Below, piece by piece: positions 1 to 8,300 of a DNA stretch of 15,765 nt. The position numbers were made by a program, and so were the translations under genes. Numbering within the stretch: the first letter of the stretch is position 1; each line of letters opens with the position of its first letter. Source of the stretch: Bacillota bacterium. Its GTDB lineage: Bacteria > Bacillota > DTU030 > DUMP01. Below the pieces are notes generated by a model. It saw only the letters and a program-made list of their open reading frames with translations, was not told the origin of the DNA and did not search any database. The stretch spans positions 1 through 15,765 of the forward strand of contig JAAYHG010000071.1 of NCBI GenBank assembly GCA_012735455.1, given 5' to 3'.

Positions 1-69
1 CGGGGTACAGGTTTTGCCTGTACAATCGCTTAGCAGGCGACCGCCTTCGACCTACTCGGCCACCTCTCC
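1..69 (-). tRNA. tRNA-Ser (GCU anticodon), 3' end cut by window edge
   Basis: On the minus strand the sequence starting at 69 reads GGAGAGGTGGCCGAG, the typical 5' acceptor and D-arm of a serine tRNA. The anticodon arm CGCCTGCTAAGCG places GCT in the loop, so it should read AGC/AGU codons. A long variable arm (TGTACAGG/CCTGTACC) follows, as in class II tRNAs. The T arm and 3' acceptor lie beyond position 1. It is downstream of the UGA-type tRNA-Ser on the same strand and probably co-transcribed with it. Confidence 0.93.
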
Positions 70-109
70 GTATTTTAAGGGATCAACACGGAGACTACAA
101 GGGGTGAAC

Positions 110-196
110 TGGCGGAAGGGGTGGGATTCGAACCCACGGCTCTTACGAGTCACTGGTTTTCAAGACCAGCTCCTTAAACCGCTCGGACACCCTTCC
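110..196 (-). tRNA. tRNA-Ser (UGA anticodon)
   Basis: The minus strand gives a complete class II tRNA. The 7-bp acceptor GGAAGGG/CCCTTCC is followed by discriminator G and an encoded CCA (110-112). There is a D-arm, anticodon stem CTGGT/ACCAG with loop CTTGAAA (anticodon TGA), a long variable arm (GACTCGTAAGAGCC) and a GTTCGAATC T-loop. The anticodon decodes UCN serine codons. It lies between its own sigma-A promoter (249-277) and a second tRNA-Ser. Confidence 0.96.
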
Positions 197-248
197 TCAT
201 CGGCGTCCGCCACCCAAAGCACACCGCTGCTGTTGGCGGTACAGGTAT

Positions 249-277
249 ACTATAGCACAGCCTCTCTCTGCTGTCAA
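249..277 (-). promoter_or_regulatory. sigma-A promoter of the tRNA-Ser pair
   Basis: On the minus strand a perfect -35 TTGACA (272-277) is followed after exactly 17 bp by TATAGT (249-254). This is close to the vegetative consensus and sits about 50 bp before the first tRNA-Ser, as expected for a stable-RNA promoter. Confidence 0.85.
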
Positions 278-307
278 CCAGCCCGTAAGCGGCAAAAGCA
301 GCTGCGT

Positions 308-347
308 ACGGCGCAGCCCTTCCGAACCTTGGCCCCGGCTGCGCCGT
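308..347 (-). terminator. hairpin after the opuC operon
   Basis: ACGGCGCAGCC (308-318) and GGCTGCGCCGT (337-347) form a perfect 11-bp GC-rich stem with an 18-nt loop, 12 bp after the stop codon of the binding-protein gene. There is no clear T-run, so it may be a 3'-end processing or stabilising hairpin rather than a classical intrinsic terminator. Confidence 0.5.
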
Positions 348-359
348 GGAGATACGAAT

Positions 360-1274
360 TTAGATTATCCCTTTGCTCTTAAGAAATTCCCTGGCAACCT
401 CGTCCAGATCCTTATTTTCTCCGTCTACCAGATAATTAAGCTGACGCATTTCTTCATCGCTGATCTGACCGCCCAAGGCGTTGAGAGCGGTCCTCAGCTC
501 CGGGTACTTCTCTAGTGTATCTTGGCGTACCACCGGAGCACCGTGGTAGGGAGGATAAAGGTTCTTGTCGTCCTCCAAGACCACAACATTGTATTTTACT
601 ACTTGACTGTCCGTGTTATAAATGGAAGCAGCATCAATTTGTTTGCTTTCCAAGGCAGTGTACTTAAGAGCATGGTCCATAGCCTTGGTGTCTTTAAACT
701 TAAGCCCATAAACATTTTCAAGCCCAGGATAGCCATCGGCTCGATTAAAGAACTCGTGGGTCCCACCGAACACCATGTTCTGGGCCACAGAAGCCAGGTC
801 GGAAATCCTCTTTAGGTTGTATTCTTCTGCCGTTTCGGCTCGCACACCCACCGCGTAGGTATTGTTGAGCCCGAAGGGCTCGAGCCACTCTAGCTGGTAC
901 TGGTTGGCGAATTCCTCCTTTACAATACGCCAAACCTTATCTACATCAGTCTCCGTGTCATGCTTCAAGATTGCAATTAAAGCTGTACCTGTGTAGTCTG
1001 CGTAAAGATCCAATTGGCCAGCTGTAAGGGCGTTAAAGGTGATGAGCGTTCCTCCAAGGTTGAACTGGCGATCCACCTTAAGATCTGTCTTGGCCTCAAT
1101 GACCTGGGACATCATTTCACCCAGGAGAATGTTTTCGGTGAAGTCCTTAGCCACCACCCGAATTGTTCCACCGCCGGTCCCCTGCTTAGACTGACTGCCG
1201 CAACCTGACAGGCTCAGCACCAAGATGCCCAAGAGTAAGAGCACCAGAACCAAAGAAAACCGGGTTTTTTTCAC
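360..1274 (-). CDS. opuCC: Glycine betaine/carnitine/choline-type ABC transporter substrate-binding lipoprotein (OpuCC/OpuBC-like)
   Basis: This is the extracellular solute-capture subunit of a quaternary-amine (QAT) family osmoprotectant importer. The 304-residue product begins with a lipoprotein signal: KK, a long hydrophobic run, and lipobox LSGC around residues 22-25, so it is probably anchored to the outer membrane face. The mature part has the family pattern KDFTEN near the N-terminus and the DLYADYTGTA stretch typical of OpuBC/OpuCC/YehZ-type proteins, which line the binding cleft. The start is GTG at 1274 with AGGAGG seven bases upstream. It is the last gene of the operon, after ATPase, permease and permease, with 129 bp of spacer holding a hairpin. 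Exact substrate (betaine, choline, carnitine or other) cannot be read from sequence. Confidence in family is high; in the exact OpuCC orthology moderate. Confidence 0.88.
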   Translation of the reverse strand: MKKTRFSLVLVLLLLGILVLSLSGCGSQSKQGTGGGTIRVVAKDFTENILLGEMMSQVIEAKTDLKVDRQFNLGGTLITFNALTAGQLDLYADYTGTALIAILKHDTETDVDKVWRIVKEEFANQYQLEWLEPFGLNNTYAVGVRAETAEEYNLKRISDLASVAQNMVFGGTHEFFNRADGYPGLENVYGLKFKDTKAMDHALKYTALESKQIDAASIYNTDSQVVKYNVVVLEDDKNLYPPYHGAPVVRQDTLEKYPELRTALNALGGQISDEEMRQLNYLVDGENKDLDEVAREFLKSKGII

Positions 1275-1354
1275 TAAGACTCCTCCTTTTATATGATAGT
1301 TTCATAAACAGCAATTGTTGCAGAAACGGGCTGTCCCCGCCTGCTCCTAGGCCA

Positions 1355-1376
1355 TACGTAAGAAGTTGCTTACGTA
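1355..1376 (-). repeat. inverted repeat between permease and binding-protein genes
   Basis: TACGTAAG (1355-1362) and CTTACGTA (1369-1376) are perfect 8-bp inverted arms around a 6-nt loop. They lie in the 129-bp gap between the second permease and the binding-protein gene. The hairpin is AT-rich and has no T-run. It could protect the mRNA 3' end of the upstream part, tune expression of the last gene, or be a protein-binding palindrome; the sequence does not decide between these. Confidence 0.45.
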
Positions 1377-1403
1377 GTATCTCGCTGTGGTAGCCGCCAA
1401 CTC

Positions 1404-2021
1404 TTACGTTGCTTTCCGTTTTCTTAGCCCCCGCGGCGTAATCCTTTGCTCCAGGGCGGTAAGCAAGATCTCTGCCAGGATAGCCAGGGCAGCGGCAGTC
1501 GCAGCACCCTGGATAATCATGCCTTGGTTCTCCATCTGAATACCCCGCCAGATGGGCTGACCTAATCCCCCGGTACCAATAACCACGCCGATAGTACTGA
1601 TCCCAATGGCCGTGATCAGCGCCACCCTAATACCACCTAGAACCACCGGCAAAGCAATAGGAAGCTCCACCTGGGTAAGAAGCTGTAGCCGGGTCATACC
1701 CATGCCCTTTCCAGCCTCAATAAGCTCTGGGCGGATGGAGCGGATGCCAGTGTAGGTATTTCTGACAATGGGCAGGAGCGAATAGATTAGGAGCCCCGCG
1801 ATCAGGGTTTTGTTACCCAGGCCGAAAACAAAGAGCAAAAGCGCCAGGAGTCCCAAGGAGGGTACTGTCTGCACCATCTCAGTGAGGCTAAAAACCACAG
1901 GGGCCAACCGTCGGTAATGTGTGAGCAGGATTCCCAGCGGAACCCCCACCAGGGTGGCCAAGAAAACCCCCGCCGTAGCCAGGTAGAGGTGTTCTAATGC
2001 TAAGATCAAGAGTGGTTTCAC
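1404..2021 (-). CDS. opuCD: Osmoprotectant ABC transporter permease (OpuCD-like)
   Basis: This is the second membrane subunit of the importer. It is a 205-residue BPD_transp_1-type permease with several hydrophobic segments. The EAA loop that docks on the ATPase is visible as ELIEAGKGMGMTRLQLLTQVELPIALP, as short segments GKGMGM and VELPIALP. I chose GTG at 2021 (protein starting VKPLLILALEH), because AGGGGGTGA lies 4-7 bases upstream and this leaves an 11-bp gap to the preceding stop. The frame stays open to 2090, but the extra residues would overlap the upstream permease gene and lack a ribosome site. The two permeases are clearly paralogous (QT[VI]PSL, YS[IL]LPI[VL]RNTYTGI), consistent with a heterodimeric pore. 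The C-terminus (TPRGLRKRK) is basic, so probably cytoplasmic. Confidence 0.88.
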   Translation of the reverse strand: MKPLLILALEHLYLATAGVFLATLVGVPLGILLTHYRRLAPVVFSLTEMVQTVPSLGLLALLLFVFGLGNKTLIAGLLIYSLLPIVRNTYTGIRSIRPELIEAGKGMGMTRLQLLTQVELPIALPVVLGGIRVALITAIGISTIGVVIGTGGLGQPIWRGIQMENQGMIIQGAATAAALAILAEILLTALEQRITPRGLRKRKAT

Positions 2022-2032
2022 TGCCTCACCCC

Positions 2033-2686
2033 CTACGCCACTTGGCCGTCCCGCAAGAGCCCGCGGGGTGTCAAGCGTTTTTCTAACCAAATAATGACGC
2101 GTCCCGCTAAGAGTGCCAGTGTTGCTGCCGGGACAACTCCCAGCACAATCAGACGGGCATCATAAACAGCAATCCCGCCCAAAACCAGCGTTCCTAAGCC
2201 ACCTGCGCCGATCATGGCTGCCACCGTAGTCCAACTGACTATATACATGGTGGAGATACGTACCCCTGCTAAAATCAGCGGTAAAGCTATAGGCAGCTCC
2301 ACCATCAACAGGAGTTCAACGGAGTCCATCCCCATACCCTTGCCCGCCTCAATTAGCGCCGGGTCCACTTCTTTGATCCCTGTATACGTATTTCTCAAAA
2401 TTGGCAGGATTGAGTACAGAAAAAGAACCAGGGTGGCAGGTAACACCCCTAAGCCGAGAAAGGGTATGGTAAGACCAAAAAAGGCCAGACTTGGGATTGT
2501 TTGGATAATCCCTGTTACAGCCAGCACTATCCGCGCCAAACCCTCACGTCGGGTTAGGTAGATACCCAAAGGCACAGCCACCGAAGTCCCTAACACCACC
2601 GCCGTTAGGGCAATACTAAGGTGCTGTCGGGTGGCCAAGAGCAGCCGGTCGAAATTAGCAGCAATGAACCCTCCCCAGTCAAGCAC
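2033..2686 (-). CDS. opuCB: Osmoprotectant ABC transporter permease (OpuCB-like)
   Basis: This is the first membrane subunit of the importer, with about five to six hydrophobic segments and the permease motif EAGKGMGM...VELPIALPLI typical of the QAT family. Start choice: GTG at 2686 has GGGGAG nine bases upstream and overlaps the ATPase stop by 8 bp, giving 217 residues and a normal family N-terminus (VLDWGGF...). In-frame ATGs at 2695 and 2722 are alternatives. The first has the GGGGAG directly abutting it and the second has no ribosome site, so I consider them less likely. Tight overlap with the ATPase gene suggests translational coupling. It differs from the neighbouring permease by a longer hydrophobic middle but shares its core. 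Confidence 0.87.
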   Translation of the reverse strand: MLDWGGFIAANFDRLLLATRQHLSIALTAVVLGTSVAVPLGIYLTRREGLARIVLAVTGIIQTIPSLAFFGLTIPFLGLGVLPATLVLFLYSILPILRNTYTGIKEVDPALIEAGKGMGMDSVELLLMVELPIALPLILAGVRISTMYIVSWTTVAAMIGAGGLGTLVLGGIAVYDARLIVLGVVPAATLALLAGRVIIWLEKRLTPRGLLRDGQVA

Positions 2687-3806
2687 TGATACCATCTCCC
2701 CAAACCACCGAGGCCAGCGCATTGACCATGCTGGTACGGGTCACCAACCCCACCAAACGCCCCTCAGTATCCACTACAGGCACATACTTCAGCCGCTGCT
2801 CCGTCATGATGCGAAAAGCCGTTTCTGCCTTAGAGCCTGCTAGCACCGTGGGGACATTAGTATCCAACAGCTCTATTATCTGGTGGGCACGTAGGTGTTC
2901 ACGGTTTAGGCTTTCGATGGTCACCTGACCCAAGAAACGCTCCTCCTTGTCCACCACAAACAAAGAATCCACATGGCGGCGGCGCATAAGTTCTACACCT
3001 TCGGCAACCCCTTGCTCTGGGCGGATGGTGACCGGTGCTGGGTTCATAACCTCATCCACCGTCTCCAAGTAGATTTCGTTCTCCTTTCGCTTCTTACCAA
3101 AAAAGAAGGCCACGAAATCATTGGCTGGGTGCCGGAGAAGCTCCTCAGGTGGCCCGGCCTGGACGATGCGCCCATCTTTCATAAGGACGATCCTGTCAGC
3201 TAGCTTCAGGGCCTCATCCATATCGTGGGTAACAAAGACAATTGTTTTGTGCAGCTTCTCCTGCAATCGCTTGAATTCATCCTGCAGGCTTTCCCGCGTA
3301 ATCGGGTCGAGAGCCCCAAAGGGTTCGTCCATAAGGATGAGGGGCGGATCGGCGGCCAAAGCCCTCAGTACACCGATACGCTGCTGTTGACCTCCTGAAA
3401 GCTCGTTAGGGTAACGCTCCGCGTAGAGGGCCGGATCCATTCCTACCATGGCCAGAAGCTCACGCACCCGCTCCTGCCGCTCTTGTAATGGACGTTTTAG
3501 GAGCCGTAGCACTACATCCACATTTTGCTGGATAGTCATGTTGGGAAAGAGACCCACCTGTTGAATGACATAACCGATCTGACGCCGCAGTTGCACAGGA
3601 TCAAGTCGTGAAATGTCTGTACCATTCATATAGATTTTTCCTTCACTGGGTTCAATCAGCCGGTTTATCATTTTCAAGGTGGTTGTTTTCCCACAGCCAC
3701 TGGGTCCTATTAGGACCAGAAACTCTCCTTTTTTCACCTCAAGATCCAGACAATCAACAACCCGCTGCCCGGAGTATATCTTCGTCACCTGTTCAAATCT
3801 TAACAA
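2679..3806 (-). CDS. opuCA: Osmoprotectant ABC transporter ATPase with tandem CBS domains (OpuCA-like)
   Basis: This is the cytoplasmic motor of the importer. Counting from TTG at 3806, Walker A is GPSGCGKTT (about 34-42), the Q-loop is in YVIQQVG, the signature is LSGGQQQR (about 136-143), Walker B is LILMDEP (about 156-162), and the switch His is in VTHDMDEA. Residues about 250-370 form two CBS repeats (MNPAPVTI...VDSLFVVD and VPTVLAG...LKYVPVVD). In OpuCA proteins these sense ionic strength or bind c-di-AMP, so osmotic/c-di-AMP control is a family-based inference. The frame opens at GTG 3818, but that codon lies inside the AGGAGGTGA ribosome site. TTG 3806 gives the normal start MLRFEQVTKIY. 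It is first in a four-gene operon with a sigma-A promoter just upstream. Confidence 0.92.
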   Translation of the reverse strand: MLRFEQVTKIYSGQRVVDCLDLEVKKGEFLVLIGPSGCGKTTTLKMINRLIEPSEGKIYMNGTDISRLDPVQLRRQIGYVIQQVGLFPNMTIQQNVDVVLRLLKRPLQERQERVRELLAMVGMDPALYAERYPNELSGGQQQRIGVLRALAADPPLILMDEPFGALDPITRESLQDEFKRLQEKLHKTIVFVTHDMDEALKLADRIVLMKDGRIVQAGPPEELLRHPANDFVAFFFGKKRKENEIYLETVDEVMNPAPVTIRPEQGVAEGVELMRRRHVDSLFVVDKEERFLGQVTIESLNREHLRAHQIIELLDTNVPTVLAGSKAETAFRIMTEQRLKYVPVVDTEGRLVGLVTRTSMVNALASVVWGDGISA

Positions 3807-3843
3807 CCCATGCCTCACCTCCTAAAAAGTTGCCGGTGCATGT

Positions 3844-3873
3844 ATTATACCAAATAAGTTGGTTGTATGTCAT
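3844..3873 (-). promoter_or_regulatory. sigma-A promoter of the opuC operon
   Basis: On the minus strand, -35 ATGACA (3868-3873) and -10 TATAAT (3844-3849) are separated by 18 bp, 38 bp before the ATPase start. The 305-bp gap 3824-4128 holds this promoter and the serS terminator hairpin; I see no gene in it. Confidence 0.75.
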
Positions 3874-4017
3874 CAAGTAATTTCAGTTCTTCTAGACAGC
3901 TGCTCCCCTAACTCAAAGCTTGTCTCTCGCCAAGAACAATTTACCATAAGAAGTACTCATATTCACCTGCTCAAACCAATTCATTTAGCTACAAAGTTCG
4001 ACTTGAATCCGATAAAG

Positions 4018-4047
4018 AAGCAGCGTTGGCCTACGCCAACGCTGCTT
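4018..4047 (-). terminator. hairpin terminator after serS
   Basis: AAGCAGCGTTGGC (4018-4030) and GCCAACGCTGCTT (4035-4047) form a perfect 13-bp stem with a 4-nt loop, about 80 bp past the serS stop. Reading minus strand, the stem is followed by CTTTATC, a weak T-rich tail. It separates serS from the opuC promoter. Confidence 0.7.
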
Positions 4048-4128
4048 GGTCTTGACTGTAAGCAGTCAGCAGTTTACCAACTGTCCAACCAGGGTTGAAA
4101 GGCTTCTTTGCGGTTGCCTCAGTAAGTG

Positions 4129-5403
<1,275 letters not shown>

Positions 5404-5432
5404 AGCTATCCCTCCACAACTAGTATGCCAAT

Positions 5433-5457
5433 AAAAACACCGTCCCAACAGGGACGG
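5433..5457 (-). terminator. T-box-controlled intrinsic terminator
   Basis: CCGTCCC/GGGACGG (5440-5446 and 5451-5457) with a 4-nt loop, followed on the minus strand by TGTTTTTAT (T-run 5433-5437). The 5' side of the stem overlaps sequence next to the T-box, as expected for mutually exclusive antiterminator folding. Confidence 0.85.
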
Positions 5458-5637
5458 GCTTACCCGCGTTGCCACCCTGGTTAGCCTAAAGGCTCACCTC
5501 CGCGGTTATAACGGAACCACCGGACCTCTTGTCGGCTCCCGGATGGATTCCCCTGGTTCTAGGACCGGCTCGCACCCCCGCCAGTTCTCTTAACCTATAC
5601 CCCAGGGTACTGATCCCTTCTTCGCCTTAGCTTGTAC
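5433..5637 (-). promoter_or_regulatory. T-box leader (serine-responsive) of serS
   Basis: This untranslated leader senses uncharged tRNA-Ser and switches between terminator and antiterminator. Minus strand shows the T-box motif AGGGTGGCAACGCGGG (5463-5478), a Stem I apical element GGGGGTGCGAGCC, and an AGTA bulge. The context GAATCCA is also present, with UCC (5545-5547) as the probable specifier serine codon followed by the conserved purine. The terminator hairpin follows the T-box. Transcription should begin near 5637, seven or so bases after the -10. Confidence 0.88.
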
Positions 5638-5644
5638 TGGCTTT

Positions 5645-5673
5645 ATTATACAAGCGGCACCACAAAAAGGCAA
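5645..5673 (-). promoter_or_regulatory. sigma-A promoter of serS
   Basis: On the minus strand, -35 TTGCCT (5668-5673), a 17-bp spacer and a perfect -10 TATAAT (5645-5650), placed directly before the T-box leader. The stretch 5674-5786 upstream holds no gene that I can support. Confidence 0.8.
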
Positions 5674-5786
5674 GAAAACCAATTACCTAACCTATCCTAT
5701 GACTCGCATCCCGGGATGGACTCTTTGAACCATCAGCTTGTGGCGCTGCCCGTCGCGACACCAGGAACACCATAGCTTATGCTGCT

Positions 5787-6113
5787 TTAGCTGTAGCCGC
5801 GCGGGGGCGGATCGCCTGAAAATGGTGCTTCGGAGCCCTCTGCCGGGGGATGTTTAGGGGCATGGACTATGGAGATGCTGGAAAGGATGGTACGCTCTTC
5901 CACCAGACGCCCGTTCTGGAAAGCACGGATAAATTCTGCACGGGGTACAACGATGTGTACTTCGTGGGGCCAGTTAAATCCCATATCCCGCAGCAGCCTT
6001 ATCAAAAGACCATTTAGCCTCAGCTCTATTTCATCCCGGAGCCCCTGCTTCCGCGGCGTGCCGCTGCTCCGGCGCCGCCATGGTGCGAAGACCCGTAGCT
6101 TCCGTGGCAACAC
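5787..6113 (-). CDS. Hypothetical small protein (108 aa)
   Basis: I do not recognise this product. GTG at 6113 has AGAGGG seven bases upstream. The N-terminal 25 residues are very basic (MLPRKLRVFAPWRRRSSG). The middle (residues about 25-90) looks like a folded alpha/beta protein, with DEIELRLNGLLIRLLRDMGF and then EVHIVVPRAEFIRAF, and the C-terminal 20 residues are Pro/Gly/Ser rich. Composition on this strand looks protein-like, whereas the opposite strand gives only Ser/Arg-rich antisense-type translation. The true start could be further inside, since the basic N-terminus overlaps another open frame. It is upstream of serS on the same strand but separated by 114 bp and serS has its own promoter, so operon linkage is unlikely. 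Confidence 0.45.
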   Translation of the reverse strand: MLPRKLRVFAPWRRRSSGTPRKQGLRDEIELRLNGLLIRLLRDMGFNWPHEVHIVVPRAEFIRAFQNGRLVEERTILSSISIVHAPKHPPAEGSEAPFSGDPPPRGYS

Positions 6114-6169
6114 AGGTCATCCCTCTTCCATCCTTTTCTCCCAGTGTATGTGTGCGACTTCCACCTGGT

Positions 6170-6197
6170 ACCGAAGCCATGTTCAGTACATAAACTG
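6170..6197 (+). promoter_or_regulatory. possible mother-cell (sigma-K/E) promoter of the GH18 gene
   Basis: AC (6170-6171), a 17-bp spacer and CATAAACTG (6189-6197) fit the sigma-K pattern AC-N16/17-CATAnnnTA except for the last base. The same -10 is one mismatch from the sigma-E CATACAnT, but no sigma-E -35 is visible. It lies about 50 bp before the start. The match is short and could be chance. Confidence 0.3.
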
Positions 6198-6247
6198 AGC
6201 TAAAGAGAAGCCTACCCACAGAAAAGCAGCTTGAGGAGGGAGAGGAT

Positions 6248-7189
6248 TTGTCCTTAACTCTTGAGGTGGAACTAGAAAACAACTGGTACTACGTAACAAG
6301 CCCCAGTTCCCTGGCCGATCTTAGGCTTCATGCCGGTGAGATCACCAAACTGATACCCTTTTGGTTTGGCATAACTCCGCAGGGCGGATTAGTCGACCAG
6401 TCGGAACCCGAGGCCATCGCCCTGACTCGTGCTTACCGTATACCGGTCCTGGCCATTATCCATAATTTTGCCAGCCCACAGTATGAATGGCTGATTCATC
6501 TGGTACTAACAGACTCCAACCTGCGTACAGCCTTGGTAGAGAACATCTTGGCCATGCTCGAACACTACGGTTTCGCCGGTGTCAACATTGACTTCGAGTT
6601 TGTCCCGCCGGAAGACCGATCTCTCTTAACAGCCTTTATGGAAGAGCTCAGTGCCCGTCTGAGACCCGCGGGCTACCAAGTGACTATCTCCGTGCCAGCC
6701 CAGCTCGAAGACAACCCGGCACACCCCTTCTCGGGTGCCTTTAGCTACAACGACCTGGGCAGAGTCAGCGATCAAGTGTATATCTTGGCCTACGACGAAC
6801 ACTTCGCCTTGCCCGGCCCAGTGGCTTCCATTGGCTTTGTGCGTCAGGTGCTGGATTATGCTCTGTCGGTCATAACGCCGGAAAAAGTAAAACTGGGAAT
6901 GCCTGTTTACGGGTACGACTGGCCGGAATGGGGCGGTGTCCCTCGCACGCTGTCCCATAGTCAGGTTATGACCTTGGCCAGGCACACCGGTGCCTCATTT
7001 CGCTATGATGAGGAGGCCCAGGCACCCACCTTTGAGTACTCTGAAGATGGGGTCCGGCACATTGTCTGGTTCGAAAACGCCCGTAGCTTCCGCGCCAAAC
7101 TAGACCTGGCTCGCGAGCGTGGGCTGGCAGGTATCGGAGTGTGGCGCTTGGGACTTGAAGATCCCGCGGTGTGGGATCTTCTGGGTTAA
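6248..7189 (+). CDS. Glycoside hydrolase family 18, YaaH/SleL-type spore cortex N-acetylglucosaminidase
   Basis: Predicted to cleave peptidoglycan of the spore cortex, as SleL/YaaH proteins do during germination. The 313-residue product is essentially one GH18 barrel. It has GVNIDFEFVPPEDR (residues 111-124) with the conserved D115 and catalytic acid E117, YILAYDEH in a later strand, KLGMPVYGYDW, and the family C-terminus IVWFENARSFRAKLDLARERGLAGIGVWRLG. Start TTG 6248 has GGAGG eight bases upstream. Unlike classical YaaH/SleL it has no N-terminal LysM repeats, and no signal peptide is visible, in line with mother-cell production and assembly onto the spore rather than secretion. It converges on the Hsp20/GerPC cluster. 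The family assignment is strong; the exact bond cut is inferred. Confidence 0.88.
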   Translation: MSLTLEVELENNWYYVTSPSSLADLRLHAGEITKLIPFWFGITPQGGLVDQSEPEAIALTRAYRIPVLAIIHNFASPQYEWLIHLVLTDSNLRTALVENILAMLEHYGFAGVNIDFEFVPPEDRSLLTAFMEELSARLRPAGYQVTISVPAQLEDNPAHPFSGAFSYNDLGRVSDQVYILAYDEHFALPGPVASIGFVRQVLDYALSVITPEKVKLGMPVYGYDWPEWGGVPRTLSHSQVMTLARHTGASFRYDEEAQAPTFEYSEDGVRHIVWFENARSFRAKLDLARERGLAGIGVWRLGLEDPAVWDLLG

Positions 7190-7238
7190 CCCAAAGGGCC
7201 TATACTACTTCGTAGTGGTCTGACTAGCGAACCTTGAT

Positions 7239-7769
7239 TTAGAAGAAATCTACCTTGACACCCTGGCCCGCAACCAGCTTCTTGGGCAACCGTAGGGCCA
7301 GAACACCACTCTGATACCTAGCTGTCGCCCCATCTGCCTCCACTTCAGCAGGCAGGCGGATTTGTCGAGTGTACCAAAGATCGCCCTGTCCGCTTTCACC
7401 TGCAGCTACCGCCCTGTTTCTAACCCTTAAGGTAAGAACATCACCACCCACCTTTACACTTAGGTCTTCACCGCCCCGAAGGCCCGGTAGGGCAGCGGTA
7501 ACCAGAAGTTCTTTCCCTGACTCGGTAATGTGAACCAGGGGCTCCTCGCCCTCTAACACCCTCTGCTCCTCTATGTCTATGGTTTCCCCCGAAACTCCTG
7601 CAGCCGTCATCGCAGGGTGCACTTTTTCCGGCTGCTGGTTTATCACATCAAGTACCTCTATTGCCTTTTGCATCAAGTCCTGCGGCCAGAGGCTCTGCCA
7701 GAGCTCAAAGGACCTTTTCTGAAGCTCAAACAGACCCTCAAGCAGCCGTTTTTCGTCATAGGTCGGCAC
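7239..7769 (-). CDS. Hsp20/alpha-crystallin-domain protein (CotM/CotP-like), copy B
   Basis: A small heat-shock-type protein of 176 residues. An N-terminal helical part (about 1-75) contains KRSFELWQSLW, and a C-terminal alpha-crystallin domain begins near EEPLVHITESGKELLVTAALPG. It shows the diagnostic A-x-x-x-x-G-h-L pattern (ARYQSGVLALRLP) near the end and finishes VKVDFF. I place the start at GTG 7769, where GGGGAGG lies five bases upstream; the TTG at 7787 is upstream of that ribosome site. It is third in a minus-strand cluster after Hsp20 copy A and a GerPC-like gene, with a 123-bp gap that shows no terminator. In spore formers such proteins are found in the coat (CotM, CotP), so a coat or spore role is inferred from context. 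A general chaperone role is the alternative. Confidence 0.8.
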   Translation of the reverse strand: MPTYDEKRLLEGLFELQKRSFELWQSLWPQDLMQKAIEVLDVINQQPEKVHPAMTAAGVSGETIDIEEQRVLEGEEPLVHITESGKELLVTAALPGLRGGEDLSVKVGGDVLTLRVRNRAVAAGESGQGDLWYTRQIRLPAEVEADGATARYQSGVLALRLPKKLVAGQGVKVDFF

Positions 7770-7892
7770 ACTTACCTCCCCTTTCAAGCTTACTACTTAC
7801 TGGCAGGCGAAACTTGTCGCGATAAACACCTTTCGCCCACTGCATTCTATGAAGTGTTAAGTCCCCAGGTACCAAACTCCCCTGCAATGCCC

Positions 7893-8300
7893 CTACTCAG
7901 GTTCTTGAAAATGGATTCTATACTTGGGTTGGGGTTTATCCTTGCTGCCTGCTGGAGAAACTGTTGGGGCGTCTCTTGCCGATCGACCTTTAGTTGGCGC
8001 TGCGCCGCCATAGTTGGCCCCAACATTTAGCATCCCACTGAGTTCTCTGATGCCAAGGGCGCCGATATTGTTATTTAGCTCTACACGGTCGATAATAACT
8101 CGATCAATGGATAGTTGCTCGATAACAACAGGAGGGGGTTGAGCTGGCTCAGAAGCTTGTCTCATTTCCAGCTCGTGTACCCTCTCCTCTAGCTCAGCGA
8201 GCTTCAATCGCAAGTTTTTCTCCTGCCGGTACCACTCTCTCAAGAGCATTTGCCTAAGCTTCTTTAGCATAGTCCATCCCTGATTCAGCTCCAACTTCAC
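7893..8300 (-). CDS. GerPC-like spore germination protein
   Basis: The 135-residue product has an N-terminal coiled coil (about residues 12-50; LKKLRQMLLREWY, LRLKLAELEERVHELEMR) and a Pro-rich joint (PAQPPPVV). A C-terminal segment then reads IDRVIIDRVELNNNIGALG followed by IRELSGMLNVG. This matches the layout of GerPC, where a coiled coil precedes a conserved LEGTLNIG-type end. GerP proteins are needed for nutrient germinants to cross the spore coat. GTG 8300 overlaps the stop of the upstream Hsp20 gene (GTGA), suggesting translational coupling; ATG at 8270 with AGGGA ahead of it is an alternative start. The tail after residue 97 is Gly/Ala/Ser/Pro rich. Similarity is by pattern, so orthology is moderate. 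Confidence 0.6.
   Translation of the reverse strand: MKLELNQGWTMLKKLRQMLLREWYRQEKNLRLKLAELEERVHELEMRQASEPAQPPPVVIEQLSIDRVIIDRVELNNNIGALGIRELSGMLNVGANYGGAAPTKGRSARDAPTVSPAGSKDKPQPKYRIHFQEPE

Noticed and set aside
6031..6282. minus-strand open frame of 83 residues covering the GH18 promoter region
   Set aside because: Low-complexity Ser-rich start, overlaps both neighbouring genes and would place the GH18 start inside it; no ribosome site.
7200..7216. small hairpin ACTAC/GTAGT between converging GH18 and hsp20 genes
   Set aside because: Only a 5-bp stem with no T-run; too weak to call a terminator.
7758..7846. short minus-strand ORF (about 29 codons, MQWAKGVYRDKFRL...) between gerPC-like and hsp20 copy B
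   Set aside because: No ribosome site upstream and it overlaps the hsp20 start; too little evidence to call a gene.
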